A stretch of DNA of 64,000 bases from Congeria kusceri (lineage: Eukaryota; Mollusca; Bivalvia; Myida; Dreissenidae): positions 12,932,023 through 12,996,022 of the forward strand of contig CM051029.1 in NCBI GenBank assembly GCA_027627225.1, read 5' to 3'. Shown in pieces: positions 23,724 through 35,849 of this stretch (position 1 is the stretch's first letter; the number at the start of each line of letters is the position of its first letter). The translations under genes were made by a program, and so were the position numbers. The notes beneath the pieces are model-generated. The model did no database searches. It was not told the DNA's origin and was given only the letters and a program-made list of their open reading frames with translations.

Positions 23724-23878
23724 GATACTCCGGAATTCGGGAATTCATTCGTCTTCATCCTGATATTCACGCTGATCTGCCTCTCGCTGAACGATTAAAA
23801 GTAATACACGCTAAACTATATAACGAACGTAACAAGTCCAGAAGAATAGCTCTTTTGCATTCAACACAAATGAAATGA
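23724..23878 (+). pseudogene. SET/recombinase pseudogene, last exon
   Basis: TTTACATTTTAG precedes a phase-1 frame reading YSGIREFIRLHPDIHADLPL, AERLKVIHAKLYNERNKSRR and IALLHSTQMK, ending in TGA at 23876-23878. The P.a.Rl..I...L.N....R pattern aligns with KEPVLLNRPWQQVKSYIKNS in the minus-strand gene's C-terminus. No clear AATAAA follows within 300 bp. Confidence 0.5.
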
Positions 23879-24363
23879 AACAAATGTGGTGCAACACATA
23901 TTTATAATGTATGGCAACAACTTTTAAAAATTAGAAAGTTATGTAACAAGAAAGACCTCTGTGATTTAAATGAGGACAGAGGACCATAGTCTGTGGACAA
24001 GAAGATCAATATGAACTCTTGTTGGAATATATAATGGTACCTTATAAGTTAGTTGCATTCTTAAACTGTTGGGTCCAGTTTCTCGAAGGCTTTACTCTTT
24101 TAAAGTATATCATCAATCAAAATTCCTATTTAACAACCAAAAATAGAATTTATTTAGATTATCGGACATGCAAATTATTGCAATATGAAAATACTGAGCT
24201 AAAGCAAAACCAGCTTCAACATACTTAATATTTTTTTATAAATCGGACCCTCGGTTGAACTCTATGTTATTAGTGTAAACTGTATTGGCCAATTAAAGTA
24301 CATATATACTAAAGTGCATACATATCTTGCAGACACATAACAAACACTTCCTGGTTAGCATTT

Positions 24364-25640
24364 TAAGCTCGACTATTCGAAGAAAAGGTGAGCTTTCCTA
24401 CTACCCCCGGCGTCGGCGTCTGAATTTGGTTAAAGTGTGTATTCAAAAGTCTTTATCTTCAAAACTACATAAGTTATTCACTTGAAACTTGTAACTTTCA
24501 TCAATTCCAGTATCATGGGCAACATTCCCATAACTCTATTTTGTATTGTTACAGAGTTATGCCCCATTTTTACATAGATTTTAAAGTTAAAGTTTATATT
24601 CAAAAGTTGTGTAACTGCAGTTCGACATAAGTTATTCTCTTGAAACTTGGAATATACGTTTGTCATTAATTCCAGTATCAGGAGCAACATCTCCCATAAT
24701 TGTGCTTTGTCTTTTGACAAAGTAATGCCGTTTTGTCATATAGATTGTCTGGTTCAAGTTTAAATTCAAAAGTTGTCTAACTTCAAAACCACAGAAGTTG
24801 TTCACTTGAAACTTGGAATATACCTTTGTCATCAACTCCAGTATCAGAAGTAATATTCTCCATAACTCGGTTTTGTCTTTTGATAGAGTTACGTCTCTTT
24901 TTCACATTGATATTCTGGTTGAAGTTCATATTTAAAAGTTTTGTAACTTTACAACTACATAAGTTATTGTTTTGAAACTTGGAATATACTTTTGACCTCA
25001 ACTCCAGTATTAGGAGCAACATTTCCCATAACCATGTTTTTTATTCTGACAGAGTCATGCCCATTTTTCATATAGATTTTCTGGTTAAAGTTTATTTTCA
25101 AAAGTTTTGTAACTGCAGAACTACATAAGTTATTCGCTTGAATCTTGGAATATACTTCTTTCATCAATAGGTGGTGTCCGGGGCAACATAGATTTACTGG
25201 TTAAAGTTTATATTCAAAAGTTTTGTAACTACATATGTTATTCACTTAAAACTTGGAATATATCTGTGTCATCAACTCCAGTATCAGGGGCAACATTCCC
25301 TATAGCTCTTTGTATTTTGACAGAGTTATACCCCTTTATCACATATATTTCTTGTTAAAATTTATATTAAACGGTTTTGTAATTTTAGAACTACATAAGT
25401 TATTCACTTGCAACATGGACTATATCTGTGTCATCAACACCTTATCAGGTGCAACATTCCCTATAACTCTGTTTTGCATTTTGATAGAGGTATGCCCACT
25501 TGTTCCAAAGTCTTCAAATTAATAAAATACACAAGATGTTTACTTGAAACTTGGTAAATTTTGATGACATAATTGCCATAACTCAGTTTTGTATGTCCAC
25601 AAGTGTATGCCCCTTCCACTTTCAAACATATGTACCAACT
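24364..25640. repeat. Tandem array, about 8 units of about 165 bp
   Basis: Opens with AGCTCGACTATTCGAAGAAAAGGTGAGC and CCCCGGCGTCGGCGTC, then repeats a unit with CTACATAAGTTATTCACTTGAAACTTGGAATATA, CAACTCCAGTATCAGGAGCAACATTCCCATAACT and TTTGACAGAGTTATGCC. The ACATAAGTTATT word recurs near 24,465, 24,630, 24,795, 24,960, 25,122, 25,230 (short unit), 25,391 and 25,528. The overlapping minus-strand frames here are products of the repeat. The same opening motif, reverse-complemented, ends the array at 36.8 kb. Confidence 0.85.
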
Positions 25641-25739
25641 GAAATACTTCAAAGAGTGGAGCGTGCTGTCCTCTGACAGCTCTTGTTGACACGTGTTATT
25701 ACTGACTTGTAAGCTTGCTCATCAAGTTTTACACTCCAG

Positions 25740-27400
25740 AACACCATCTAAAATAAACTAAGTATTTCATAGTATAATATCTAGGTTATTTTTTACGCTC
25801 ATTAAAGCTTTATTTTCTATGTATGCATTAAATTGAAATACATGTATACTGGAAAATATATAAAAACTCTGCTTTAAAAGAGTTTAGTATTTTAATTGTA
25901 TGTATTACATGAACTAAATTGTCTATATTTGATTATCATGTTGTAACCATGTTGTTGAATTGTTTTTTAAGTGTTATATATACATGTATATAGCTACTGA
26001 AATAGACAAACTACAGTGTACATTTTGCGATGAACGTCGTATAACATATAATTAAACTGTACATTGTGAACTAAAAATATTTACTTTATCAGTCGTATTT
26101 GCAAAAAAGAGCACAAACAACTGACTTAAAATTATGAACAATCCTATTTAACTACTTATAGTATTTATAATGAAAATGTGCAGAATGCAAAGTTGTAAAG
26201 TTATTATAATGAATAACGAATAATGTTAAATGTGCAATATAGAAAATGGCGATACCAATTTTAGTCTACATTCGCATAATTTAAAACTAGAAAGAGGTAG
26301 ATTTAATAGTACTGATAATATTATATGAAAATTATGTAACATGAGCACTGTTGAACCACAATATCACTTCATTTGTTTGTGTCAATCATCCAGAGAGTTT
26401 GAGGGAAACATTGTATTTCAATTAATTGTTTAAACCTTATGAACTTAAAAATAGTATGTTGTCAAAAAAGTTCAGCAATCAACAATGTATCTATATTGAT
26501 GTTATGGACCACGTGCAGAAAAGTAGCTCTTACTGCTTCATAATACTATAATGGATGGTTGTACTTTTATAATATTGATATACCTAGCATGCAATTTGTA
26601 TATATGATGAATACCTGTGTGTTTTTTGTGAAATGTGTATACATATATGGGCTTACTCTCCCATTCGCCAAATTAACCGATGGTCTTGCATATATACTGT
26701 TAATGGCCAAATGTTGTTTGGCTCAATGCCAATGAACTTGGAATTTATATGTATACCAATTAATATTCGCATGTTAATGTATATTCAAATATATTTTTTG
26801 CGGTTTCCATAGTATGTTCAGTCATATTTTTGTATGACTAATGACATATTCCAGTCATCGATATTTGTGTATGACTAATGTTTATGTTGCAATCAACAAT
26901 ATGATTACTGTTTGATAAATACTATCCTCTTATTCGGTTGATTTAACGGCAAGTTAAATACTCCACAATAATGACATCTTCAGTATAAATACATTCTAAG
27001 GTAAATTCGCTTAATCATTTGCTATTGGAAGATATTTATATTTTTGAAGAGTGTTATTTTTGTTTATTTTTTTTAATATTTTATTAATTTATTTGTTTCT
27101 ATAATACATATTTCCATAGTAATATTTATGTAATGCATATAATGCCAAATATACATACGAAATTAATATACAACAAAATGTGAACAAAATACAAGTAGCA
27201 AAATATCAAATACACACAAGTACATGCATTACTGTATGAATTTTAATAAAGTGTGCATAAAGATGTCATGAAAATTATATAATAAGAAAAAATATATATC
27301 ATTTAAATATAAATAAAATGTTTGGTTTTACTAATTTTGAATGTAATATTGATATTGTAACTGACAACTAGAAAAAGTTGGATTGTTGTTTATGAGAATT
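25740..27400. other. No gene recognised
   Basis: Very AT-rich, with no open frame carrying a motif. TATAC(A/G)TGTATA-like strings are frequent. A tandem-like pair GTATGACTAATG occurs near 26,833 and 26,868. Confidence 0.5.
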
Positions 27401-27573
27401 TTTTTTTTTAACATATCAGCATATATGAAAATAGTAGTTTCTATCCGAAGCGGTCCCAATTTCTACAGTGATTTCGTACTTTTTCTTCATATGGGCTACC
27501 TTAGCTTTAATTTTGTTTCTGTTGTTTAGATACTGAACGCAGCTTCGAACGGTGGGTTTGCTCTTTGAGTATT

Positions 27574-28560
27574 TCATTTTGCATATAAACGATTTATGGT
27601 GAAATTGAAAACATCAACAAAAGGTTTCTCTCCAGTGCAACCAAAAATGCCGTTTGTTTGTATATATATTGAACTAGTTTTATTTACAATAAATGCTTCT
27701 AATATTATAATATTCAATGTTGCTTGACCACATGAACATTCCCAAAACAAATGGTCAACAGTTTCAATACGAGAGTGACAGAAGTCACCAATAGTGTTAT
27801 TATGTAAATTACACTTAATTAAATATGTATTTGTTGGAATAAATCTGAATTGAAAACTACGCAACGATGTGTAAATGATTTATTTTCAATGTTGTTGTAA
27901 TTCTCGTTTTGCAGCTGAATATAATATAGTAATGCATTTGTTTTTTTTTATGTTTTTGTAAGTGTATTTGAAAGTGTTTCTACCGGAAAATGTATCTTTA
28001 ATTTTTCTATGTTTTCTTCAAGTATATATTGATGTAGAATAGAGGTAATTAATGTGTTAAATTTCATTATATCTCTGTTATTGATGTCATATCGGTATTG
28101 AAGCCTGTTAAATAGTACATTTTCTTATTTCTAAGATCATAAACATGGTATACAAATTTAATTCCGTTTAATGACCGTACAACCTTTTGAAAAATAAAGT
28201 TTAACATTTCGCAGTTATCGATTTCTTTATCAAAATTATATCTTTTTTATAACTGTGGTTATTTTGTTTTAATATTATACTCTTGATTTTAACAATACCA
28301 TCGCAAAGGAATACATATCCTCTGTATATTTATTTCGTTTATTAAATCTTTCATTGAGTGCACTGGGAAGAATGAGATTGTTTTCATAACTTTGCATTTT
28401 AAACTTCTATAATAATTTCCATTTTCCTTTGACTATATTTTTAAGGTTTAAACCTCCATTTGCGTTGTCTACATACAGTACTTTTATTTTTATTTGGTAA
28501 GGTTTAAAATCACAGATGGCGTTGACAATGATTTTGTTATATCAATTAATATTGTTATAA
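27574..28560 (-). pseudogene. LINE ORF2 C-terminal fragment (zinc-binding RT-associated domain)
   Basis: The frame at 27864-27574 contains FQFRFIPTNTYLIKCNL, then CHSRIETVDHLFWECSCGQA. The C..C...ET..HLFW.C arrangement is the zinc-binding motif found downstream of the RT in many non-LTR elements. Upstream on the same strand to about 28.56 kb only stop-ridden sequence is seen, consistent with an old copy. Confidence 0.7.
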
Positions 28561-28619
28561 ATGGGTTTAGAAGCACTGAAAATGGATAAATAAAGTTTGG
28601 TACTGCAAATGATTTTATC

Positions 28620-28660
28620 ACAGTAGTTGCCCCCCCCCCCCCCATTAAAGGGGCGTATCG
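28620..28660. repeat. Poly-C run
   Basis: About 15 consecutive C followed by ATTAAAGGGGCG. Likely a length-variable homopolymer. Confidence 0.8.
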
Positions 28661-28889
28661 ACGGCTAATACGGTATAATATTTGTAAAAATAAATTATAT
28701 TTAAGAAGTATTTACTAAAAGAATGCTTAACACATAGGTCTCGTTTTTAAAACAAACAGTAAAATAATTTATTTTATAATTGTAGTAAAAACGTAGAAAT
28801 TCCACGAAAACCAATTTTCGAACCAAATGCCTAAAAGTCAGAAAAATAATAAAATAAAATTTGGGGTGCAAGGTGAAGGTCGTACAGCT

Positions 28890-30010
28890 ATGGTTAGGAA
28901 TTGCTCTTAAGTATAACTTCAGTTAAGAAATTGCTTTTTTAATTTATCAATTAGGACATTTAACTTGACCTTAAGTATGTTAATGTAATTGCAAAAGTTG
29001 TATCGGTATAGCAAAAGCTCAGTCAACTATTGGGTTATTTAGCAGAAAGCATTTGATCTATTTTAACTTAAGTAATGGTGACTTTGACCCCTAAATAATA
29101 CCAAACAGCGTCTCTTGATCTTGAACCCACACAAACAATATGCAATCCCATGCAAGGTCTTGCTATAATGTATCTATACATGAAGTTTTATTACAATAGT
29201 TCAATTCGTTCTTTCGTTATTGAGCCGATATCGGTTTTTTCATTTTAAGTAACAGTAATCTTGACCTCCACCTATCCTATATGCAATCCCAAGTGAAGTT
29301 TCAATATAAGGTATGTACATTTGAAGTAACGTAACAATACCTTAAGTCGTTCTTGAGCTGTGGAGTGTTATTTCTAGTAATGGAGACCTTGACCTTGACC
29401 CGCCCACTCAAGCGGGGTCTCAATAAAAGGTATCTACATATGAAGTTTCATTAAAATATTTTAATTCAAGTTATTGAGTAGAAACCGTATTTCTATTTAA
29501 GTAATTTAAGTAATGGTGACCTTGACCTCATCCACCCTATATGCAATCGCAAACGGCGAAACCGTTTTTCTATTTAAGTAATTTAAGTAATGGTGACCTT
29601 GACCTCATCCACCCTATATGCAATCGCAAACGGCGAGGTCTATATATAAGGTATATACATAAATAGCTTCATTAAAATATTTGATTTCGTTATATAGTCA
29701 TTGAGCGGAAACTGTTTTACATTTTTAGTCATGGTGACCGTGACCTTGACCCCACCCACTTCATATGCAATCCCATGCGAGGTCTCGATATAAGGTGTCT
29801 ATGTATAAAGGTTCATAAAAATATCTTAATAAGTTCTTAAGTTATTGAGCGGAATACTTTTTTTCTATTTCTATTTTTAGTTACGGTGACCATGACCCCA
29901 CCCACCCCATATGCATACATAGATACGTATGATGTTTCATTAAAATATCTCAATTCATTTTCAAGTTATTGAGCGGTAACCATTTCCTACTTTAAGTAAC
30001 AGTGACCTTG
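28890..30010. repeat. Tandem/dispersed array with TGACCTTGACC words, about 120-130 bp per unit
   Basis: Degenerate units each contain GTAA(C/T)(A/G)GTGACCTTGACC, CACCC(A/C)(C/T)(C/A)CTATATGCAATCCC, ATATAAGGTATCTACAT and TTATTGAGCGGAAACC. A recent local duplication of about 75 bp is visible at 29,487-29,637. No coding potential is seen. Confidence 0.8.
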
Positions 30011-30659
30011 ACCTTGATCCAACCAGGAACCAATTCTTAATACAGTTGATATCGAGTTATTTACATTAAGGTCAGATATATTTTAAAACTCACTTATGTG
30101 TTAATTAATGAGTTTTCACTTCCACTGTTAAAAAAGTGGCATTCCTGCAAAAAATAATTAGTTTAATTAAAAAAAAGTGTGTACTTGTTGTATTTAATAA
30201 ACTAATTCTAAATATGTTGATTTCGCGGTATTTAGACATAGGCCAAACATATTTTTAAAGCTCACTAATGTGTTTATTAATGACTGAAAAAATGGCATTG
30301 TCTGCAAAAAATGTGTGTTTGATATCATTGTTTAATACTTTAATACCTTTTATTTCACCATTACATTCAATATTATTAGAGAGAAATTGCAAACCTATGA
30401 CAAATATGGAAGATGATAACGGGCAGTCTTGTCGTACATCTCTTTTTATATTGAGGCTATCTGATGTCCGTTGTTTATAATTAAGCTATTTATGATTATG
30501 CAAAACATTTATATCCACTGAATAAAGTTCGATCCAAAGTTTAATCGCTCGAGGCATTTAACATAAAAGTGTGACCAAGACTATCAATTATCTTTTCAAA
30601 AATCGAAAAAACAACAATCCTGGTTTGTTTGTTGAGTTCAAATAGGATATAACATCAAA

Positions 30660-30990
30660 TATTGATCGTAAATTTTCCCGAATATATCTGTTGTCATATG
30701 AGATTAAGAGATCAGTATATTCAATCCTGGCATGAAACCTTATCATTTCAACTAAAGATGGAATATTATTGTAAATTTAAACAAGATTTTGATTTCGAAA
30801 ATTATTTATTGTGTGTAAAAAATGAAAAACATTGTACGGAATTAACTCGTTGAAGGCTGCCATCACATTCTGTTGAAATTGAAACTACAGGAAATGCAAA
30901 CTATGTACACAAAATGTAGTTGAATCTGAATACCATTTTTTATTATGTTACACTGCTTATTCAGATCTTTGAAATGATTATAATATCCCA
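30660..30990 (+). pseudogene. LINE ORF2 extreme C-terminal fragment
   Basis: The frame reads RLRDQYIQSWHETLSFQLKM, EYYCKFKQDFDFENYLLCV, then after a stop LPSHSVEIE and a further SEYHFLLCYTAYSDL. The order (R.q..q.W......SsK...Y..fK..f..e.YL, then H.L.iE.G, then C..C....ED.eyHfl..C) is typical of the RT C-terminus in CR1/L2-type and related LINEs. It is frameshifted and dead. Confidence 0.7.
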
Positions 30991-30999
30991 TTTAATTGG

Positions 31000-31970
31000 C
31001 CTAATGTCACAAAATTCAAATACATAATGTCTGATAAGATAGAAAGTAAAATAATAAATGTATCAAAGTTTATATATAATGCAATGAATTTAATACAAAA
31101 GTTATGTTAGACATTTACCTGCTTTTCCTTATAATGCAATTTTAAATATCACTTTACAATATATACATATACTAGGAATAATTTGTATATCACCAAGATA
31201 TGGTCGAATATGTTACATGAGTATCTGAATTTATCAGTATTTATACAGTGCATTATGAAAAAGAGACTAATTATTATAACAATGTTCGTGAATATATCAT
31301 TGTTTATTATGTAGTATCTTAAAACTCTATATACAGATTTGTCAAAGCATTACCGATATCTTGCTTTACGTTTATTATACATTTTTGTTTAGTTTTAATT
31401 ATGAACTCGTATATTTCTACCATTTGCTGTTGTTCTCTGATAGCACCCGTTGTTTCGTTTTCGCCAATAGCGCTATTTTGAAGGGAGCACAAACGTTTTG
31501 TTCTAATGATGTATTGGCTGTACTATTTGCTGTTGTTTTTCCCTGATAGCTTTCTTTAATAGGCGCTTTTCTAAGAGGAACAAAAACTTATATATACTAC
31601 ATTGTATGTAACGCGAATGGTAGTATGAAATACAAAAAATATTAAAAGTCACTTTCTAATTATATAATATAACCCATCTAAACAAGTAATGAGTATTGTT
31701 GTAAATAACGTCATAATCCATATAATTATAGTGTTAATAGATTAATCTTTGTAACTACATATGTAATTAAAATCATAGTCTAATAATGAAAATGTGATAG
31801 TTAGATATAAAAGATATGATATAATGTGTTTACACATGCATAAAGTGATTAATGTCGTAGTATATAAATATATTCTATATCTTACGTTAAAAAGATTTAT
31901 TAATAACAGTGCAAATGTTCTACTTTGTATCATTTTTATGTATCACTGACATATATTGCAATGAGTACGT
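31000..31970. other. No gene recognised
   Basis: AT-rich. An imperfect direct repeat around TTTGCTGTTGTT and TGATAGC near 31,424 and 31,528 is the only structure seen. Confidence 0.45.
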
Positions 31971-32012
31971 TTGCACAATTTCATCTATAATACGTGTCTT
32001 AAACGAATAGAC

Positions 32013-32693
32013 ATGCTCGAGGTCAAGGAGTTTGACATTGAACAGGAACTTGACACTCTGAAAAAGCAAATCCGTGACCAAAATTGTGAGATAATTGCTC
32101 TCAAACAAGCAAACCTACACTCAGAACAACGACAGGCAGCGGGTCTGAACGAATTGGAGCAGTACGGGCGCAGAAACAGTATCCGCATTTCCGGTCTTAC
32201 AAATGACACTGACCATCAAACGTCGATGTCTGTTGCCGAACAAGCTGCATCGACATTGAGCCAGAAGCTTGGTTTCCAGGTTGAAAGCAAGGACGTTGAC
32301 GTAGCACACCGCCTCGGTAAATATGTCCCCAACAAACATAGACCGGTAATAGTAAAATTCGTAAGGCGGCAAACCAAAATTGAAGTGCTGAAAAGGTCCA
32401 AACTACTTAAAGGCAGTAACATTTTTATCAACGAAGATCTTACAAAAATCAACGCCGAAGTATTTGCTTCCTTGAGACTTAAACAACCGGACCGTGTGGA
32501 AAAAGCATGGTCCTATGAAGGAAAATTGTTTGTCCGTTATCGGGGACAGGAGCGCAACGAGCTAGTTACGTTTGACAAGTACAAAACATGGCTTGATATG
32601 CCATGGCCTAACAAAGCAACCGCTACAAATAATACAACTTACGCCCGGAAATTGTCCTCTGGTGGCAAGGCTACACCGACCCATAAAGAATAA
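32013..32693 (+). CDS. LINE ORF1p-like protein (coiled coil plus RRM-like domain)
   Basis: First ATG at 32013; the frame is open from 31971 without an ATG, so the N-terminus may be truncated. A heptad-rich helix (DIEQELDTLKKQIRDQNCEI) leads to LEQYGRRNSIRISGL, a signature of ORF1p-like proteins of many LINEs. It continues with DVDVAHRLGK, RPVIVKFVRR, LLKGSNIFINEDLT and a Lys/Thr-rich tail, stop TAA at 32691. Such proteins bind nucleic acid and trimerise through the coiled coil. About 227 residues are intact, which is notable among the ruined elements nearby. No ORF2 follows within the window. Confidence 0.75.
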   Translation: MLEVKEFDIEQELDTLKKQIRDQNCEIIALKQANLHSEQRQAAGLNELEQYGRRNSIRISGLTNDTDHQTSMSVAEQAASTLSQKLGFQVESKDVDVAHRLGKYVPNKHRPVIVKFVRRQTKIEVLKRSKLLKGSNIFINEDLTKINAEVFASLRLKQPDRVEKAWSYEGKLFVRYRGQERNELVTFDKYKTWLDMPWPNKATATNNTTYARKLSSGGKATPTHKE

Positions 32694-32869
32694 ACAGTAG
32701 AATGGTGGCAAGAAACTGGTCCTTGATTAGCCAAATTCAACTGACATAATACTAACACACATTGGTGTTGTCTTATACTAGTTATGCTTATAACTTGCAC
32801 CACCACGATATATACAAGCAAAACTATACGAATTCAGCAATCCAAAGGCATACATCTCATCACACACAA

Positions 32870-32940
32870 AAATACACATGACTGTACATAACACGCACGC
32901 AAGCACGTGCACACACACACACTCGCACACACACATACGT
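32870..32940. repeat. (CA)n microsatellite, interrupted
   Basis: CACACGCAAGCACGTGCACACACACACAC and following CA-rich sequence. Confidence 0.85.
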
Positions 32941-32944
32941 ACCT

Positions 32945-34430
32945 GGCAGACTATGTGAGGACCTTGACATAGTTCGGCACTTAGAGGACCATTTATAAGG
33001 AATGCATCTAGACTTCAAAGAATTAAATGAGACGTTGCTCTGACAAACTATTGTTTGTGTTCTGAGTATCGTTTACAAAATGTAAACCGTTCCTCCGTAA
33101 ATTCAGTTTAAAATAATGTCAACAATTCCATGCTTTCAGAGGACAATCACATGATACCATCGCTTTGAGGACAGTGTTTTGTTGTCAATGTTTATTAACA
33201 CTGACAAGACATGGTAAGCACAAAACTAAGGTATATATCTTTGTGAGGACAATTTACTCAAATATGTTTTGCGAGAGATCAGAAAATAAACAAGGTATTT
33301 GTGTCACCAAAATTTGAGGAATCTAATGCAAATGCAGAATTATACATTCCAGTACATATGCCAATCTTCGACCTGCCATACAAAACTAGAATTTGTCACA
33401 ATAGTGACGAAGAATACCCCCGACTCCGCATGTCGTAATATGTAGCATGATGTTATAGAATGTCTAAGTTGAAAAAGGGGCATAATTTTTGTAATTTTTA
33501 ACGCAGGATGATAAAAATCGCACATGCACAACTTCATATCATAAGGAACAATGCCTGCAAGTTTGAATGTTGTACGTTGAAAAGTGTAGGAACGCCTGCG
33601 GACAAGTTTTTGTCTACGGACAGACAGACATACGGACAGACGTCCATGGTGATTCCAGTATACCCCCCTTAACTTGGTAACGGGGGGCGGGGTATAATAA
33701 TCAATGAAACATGATAGCAGTTAAAATCATCCCTTTGTATTCGAAGCCTACTTCGTCAAAGATTTTTTGTGTTTTATGTCGTGTTGTTTGTATTGTCCTG
33801 TATTGTTTAGGCAATTGGTCACTTGCCTTAAATGAAAGACTAGCGGGTGTTAATAAAAATGTATCTCCTGATAATGTTTTTGGAGTTTCATTATTCCTAT
33901 ATATTTACTATGCATATTCTAGATTTTTATACAATAGATTAAATCAATACCTTGCAGTTATTTCTTATATTATGGAAATTACCCTGTCCGAAGTATGTTC
34001 GCTTCCGCAAAGCAATGTATATGTGTATGAATGTGAAAATATATATGTTTGTTATTACAATCCGCTACAAACTCATTTCCAAGTTCCGTTCATTTCGCGA
34101 TGTCTTATATAGACCATCTTGCAGCTGTATTTAAAGAGTTCACTTTTGATATATGCTAATCAAGTCTAGCGTTACTTCATGGTCGTCATTTTTGCAAAAT
34201 ATTACTGATATTTCAATTCACATTTATTTACTTTATAAAATTACTTATAAATACTTGTGCAAAATATTACTGATATTTCAATTCACATTTATTAACTTTA
34301 TAAAATTACTTATAAATACTTGTCAAAAAAAAAGCTCACTTTTCATTGTGCACGTCAAGTTTAGGTCCTTAAAAAGCAGTCCTCGGACTGTCGGTGTGTG
34401 TCCATTGTAAAGTCCTCGCAACATCGGTCA
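32945..34430. repeat. Dispersed repeat fragments
   Basis: 33,600-33,700 carries GGACAGACAGACATACGGACAGACGTCC and CCCCCCTTAACTTGGTAACGGGGGG. 34,195-34,325 is two tandem units of about 64 bp (GCAAAATATTACTGATATTTC). 34,371-34,428 (AGTCCTCGGACTGTCGGTGTGTGT, then AAGTCCTCGCAACATCG) has a relative at 47,515-47,565, inside the nested transposon. The open frames here show no domain. Confidence 0.55.
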
Positions 34431-34439
34431 AACAAAAGC

Positions 34440-35700
34440 ATGTACACTGACACGGTGGTTATTTCATTTGCTTTTAGCGAATATTTCAACTGCTGCACCG
34501 AGTAGATTGATTTGAAACTGTTACACGCGTTCAAAAGGTCTTATATACATCATCTCGAGGTACAATAGTTTAACCTGATCCACGAAACAATTTATTACAT
34601 GTAAGTTATTTCGTGTTAAACCGTTTATCTGACATGACATTCGATACCATCCAAACCAATTCTTAACCATTTCTTGTGAACAATTTTAACATTATTTTTG
34701 CATGTTTTGTTCGTTAATCAATTACATGTAATTTGTGTTCAGACTATTGCGCGATCATTATCAATAACAGTAGCATCAGAAACCAGAAGTTCAACACCAA
34801 ATACTAATTATACAAAAAGCAACACACTTTTGATTAAAATATTTTAATCAACTAGGTAACTATCACACGGAGTGAAAAAAAAACTGTAAAGGCGTTGACT
34901 TGAATATATACACAGTTGTACTATAATTATAAAAGTCAACACAAAATGGAAGTATGGTCATGAGGTCATATAAAACATTATCAACTTCTAATTCTAATAT
35001 ATTGACATTCATGTACACATGTCAAGAGGCGAAAAATACCAACACTCATACAATAACACACTCCAACATGTCTATCACTTGAAACTAATAAATTGTAACA
35101 GTTAGTGAAATTAAACATATCAAATATTAAAGTAATAGTCCAAACTTCAAATTATATTCATCAACTGATCATTATATAGACAAAAATATAATTATTCAAA
35201 CAAGTAACCAAGCACAAAACATAGGAGTTTATAAATGAAACAATTTTTAAGTTCAAACAAATACAATTTTCACTGTATATTATTCTTTTAAATAAAAAGT
35301 GGGTCATTGTGTTCTTTGGACCAAGAGGCAGTACTGACAAAGATAAAGACCTTGATGTTGGGTCAAACGTCCATCACAATGAAGGAACACAGCAAACTGT
35401 TCATAACTGTTCATTTTTTGCCACAAACAAGCAGTAAAAATCTTGGTTATATCTGGCCCATGGTTGAAGAACTTTTCACGGGCCTTAGTATTATCTCGTA
35501 GGTTCATTGTCTGACCCATTAATCAATATCATGCTTAGTCTGCATAAAAATGTAGTCTGTAAAGTGGTTATGTGGTCAAATTGTTGGCATCATACGGACG
35601 CTCGAGGTCCCATATATCATTGGTTGATAAGAAACTAATGGTCAATACAGAGAAATTGTGCTGATAAACAAGAGTAGTCGGAGGACAGCGCGCAAGACTT
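34440..35700. other. No gene recognised
   Basis: Overlapping frames on both strands at 35,304-35,519 have no recognisable motif. Confidence 0.45.
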
Positions 35701-35849
35701 TTCTTGATCTTGTCAGAGTTTCTGGCCTTTTTTTCTCAAAACAAACTGTTTGTAAAGTAGGTAAGTTATTGTTGCTATCAAGTAATTAGTATTTTTCTTA
35801 TTCGAAAAATATCCCACGAGACACATAAACCTTGATTTTGAGCAGAAAC

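Noticed and set aside
24478..25167. Four overlapping minus-strand frames with similar sequence
   Set aside because: Products of the 165-bp tandem array; no splice signals or domain.
33711..34112. 133-residue plus-strand frame
   Set aside because: AT-rich chance frame over repeats; no motif and no splice or promoter context.
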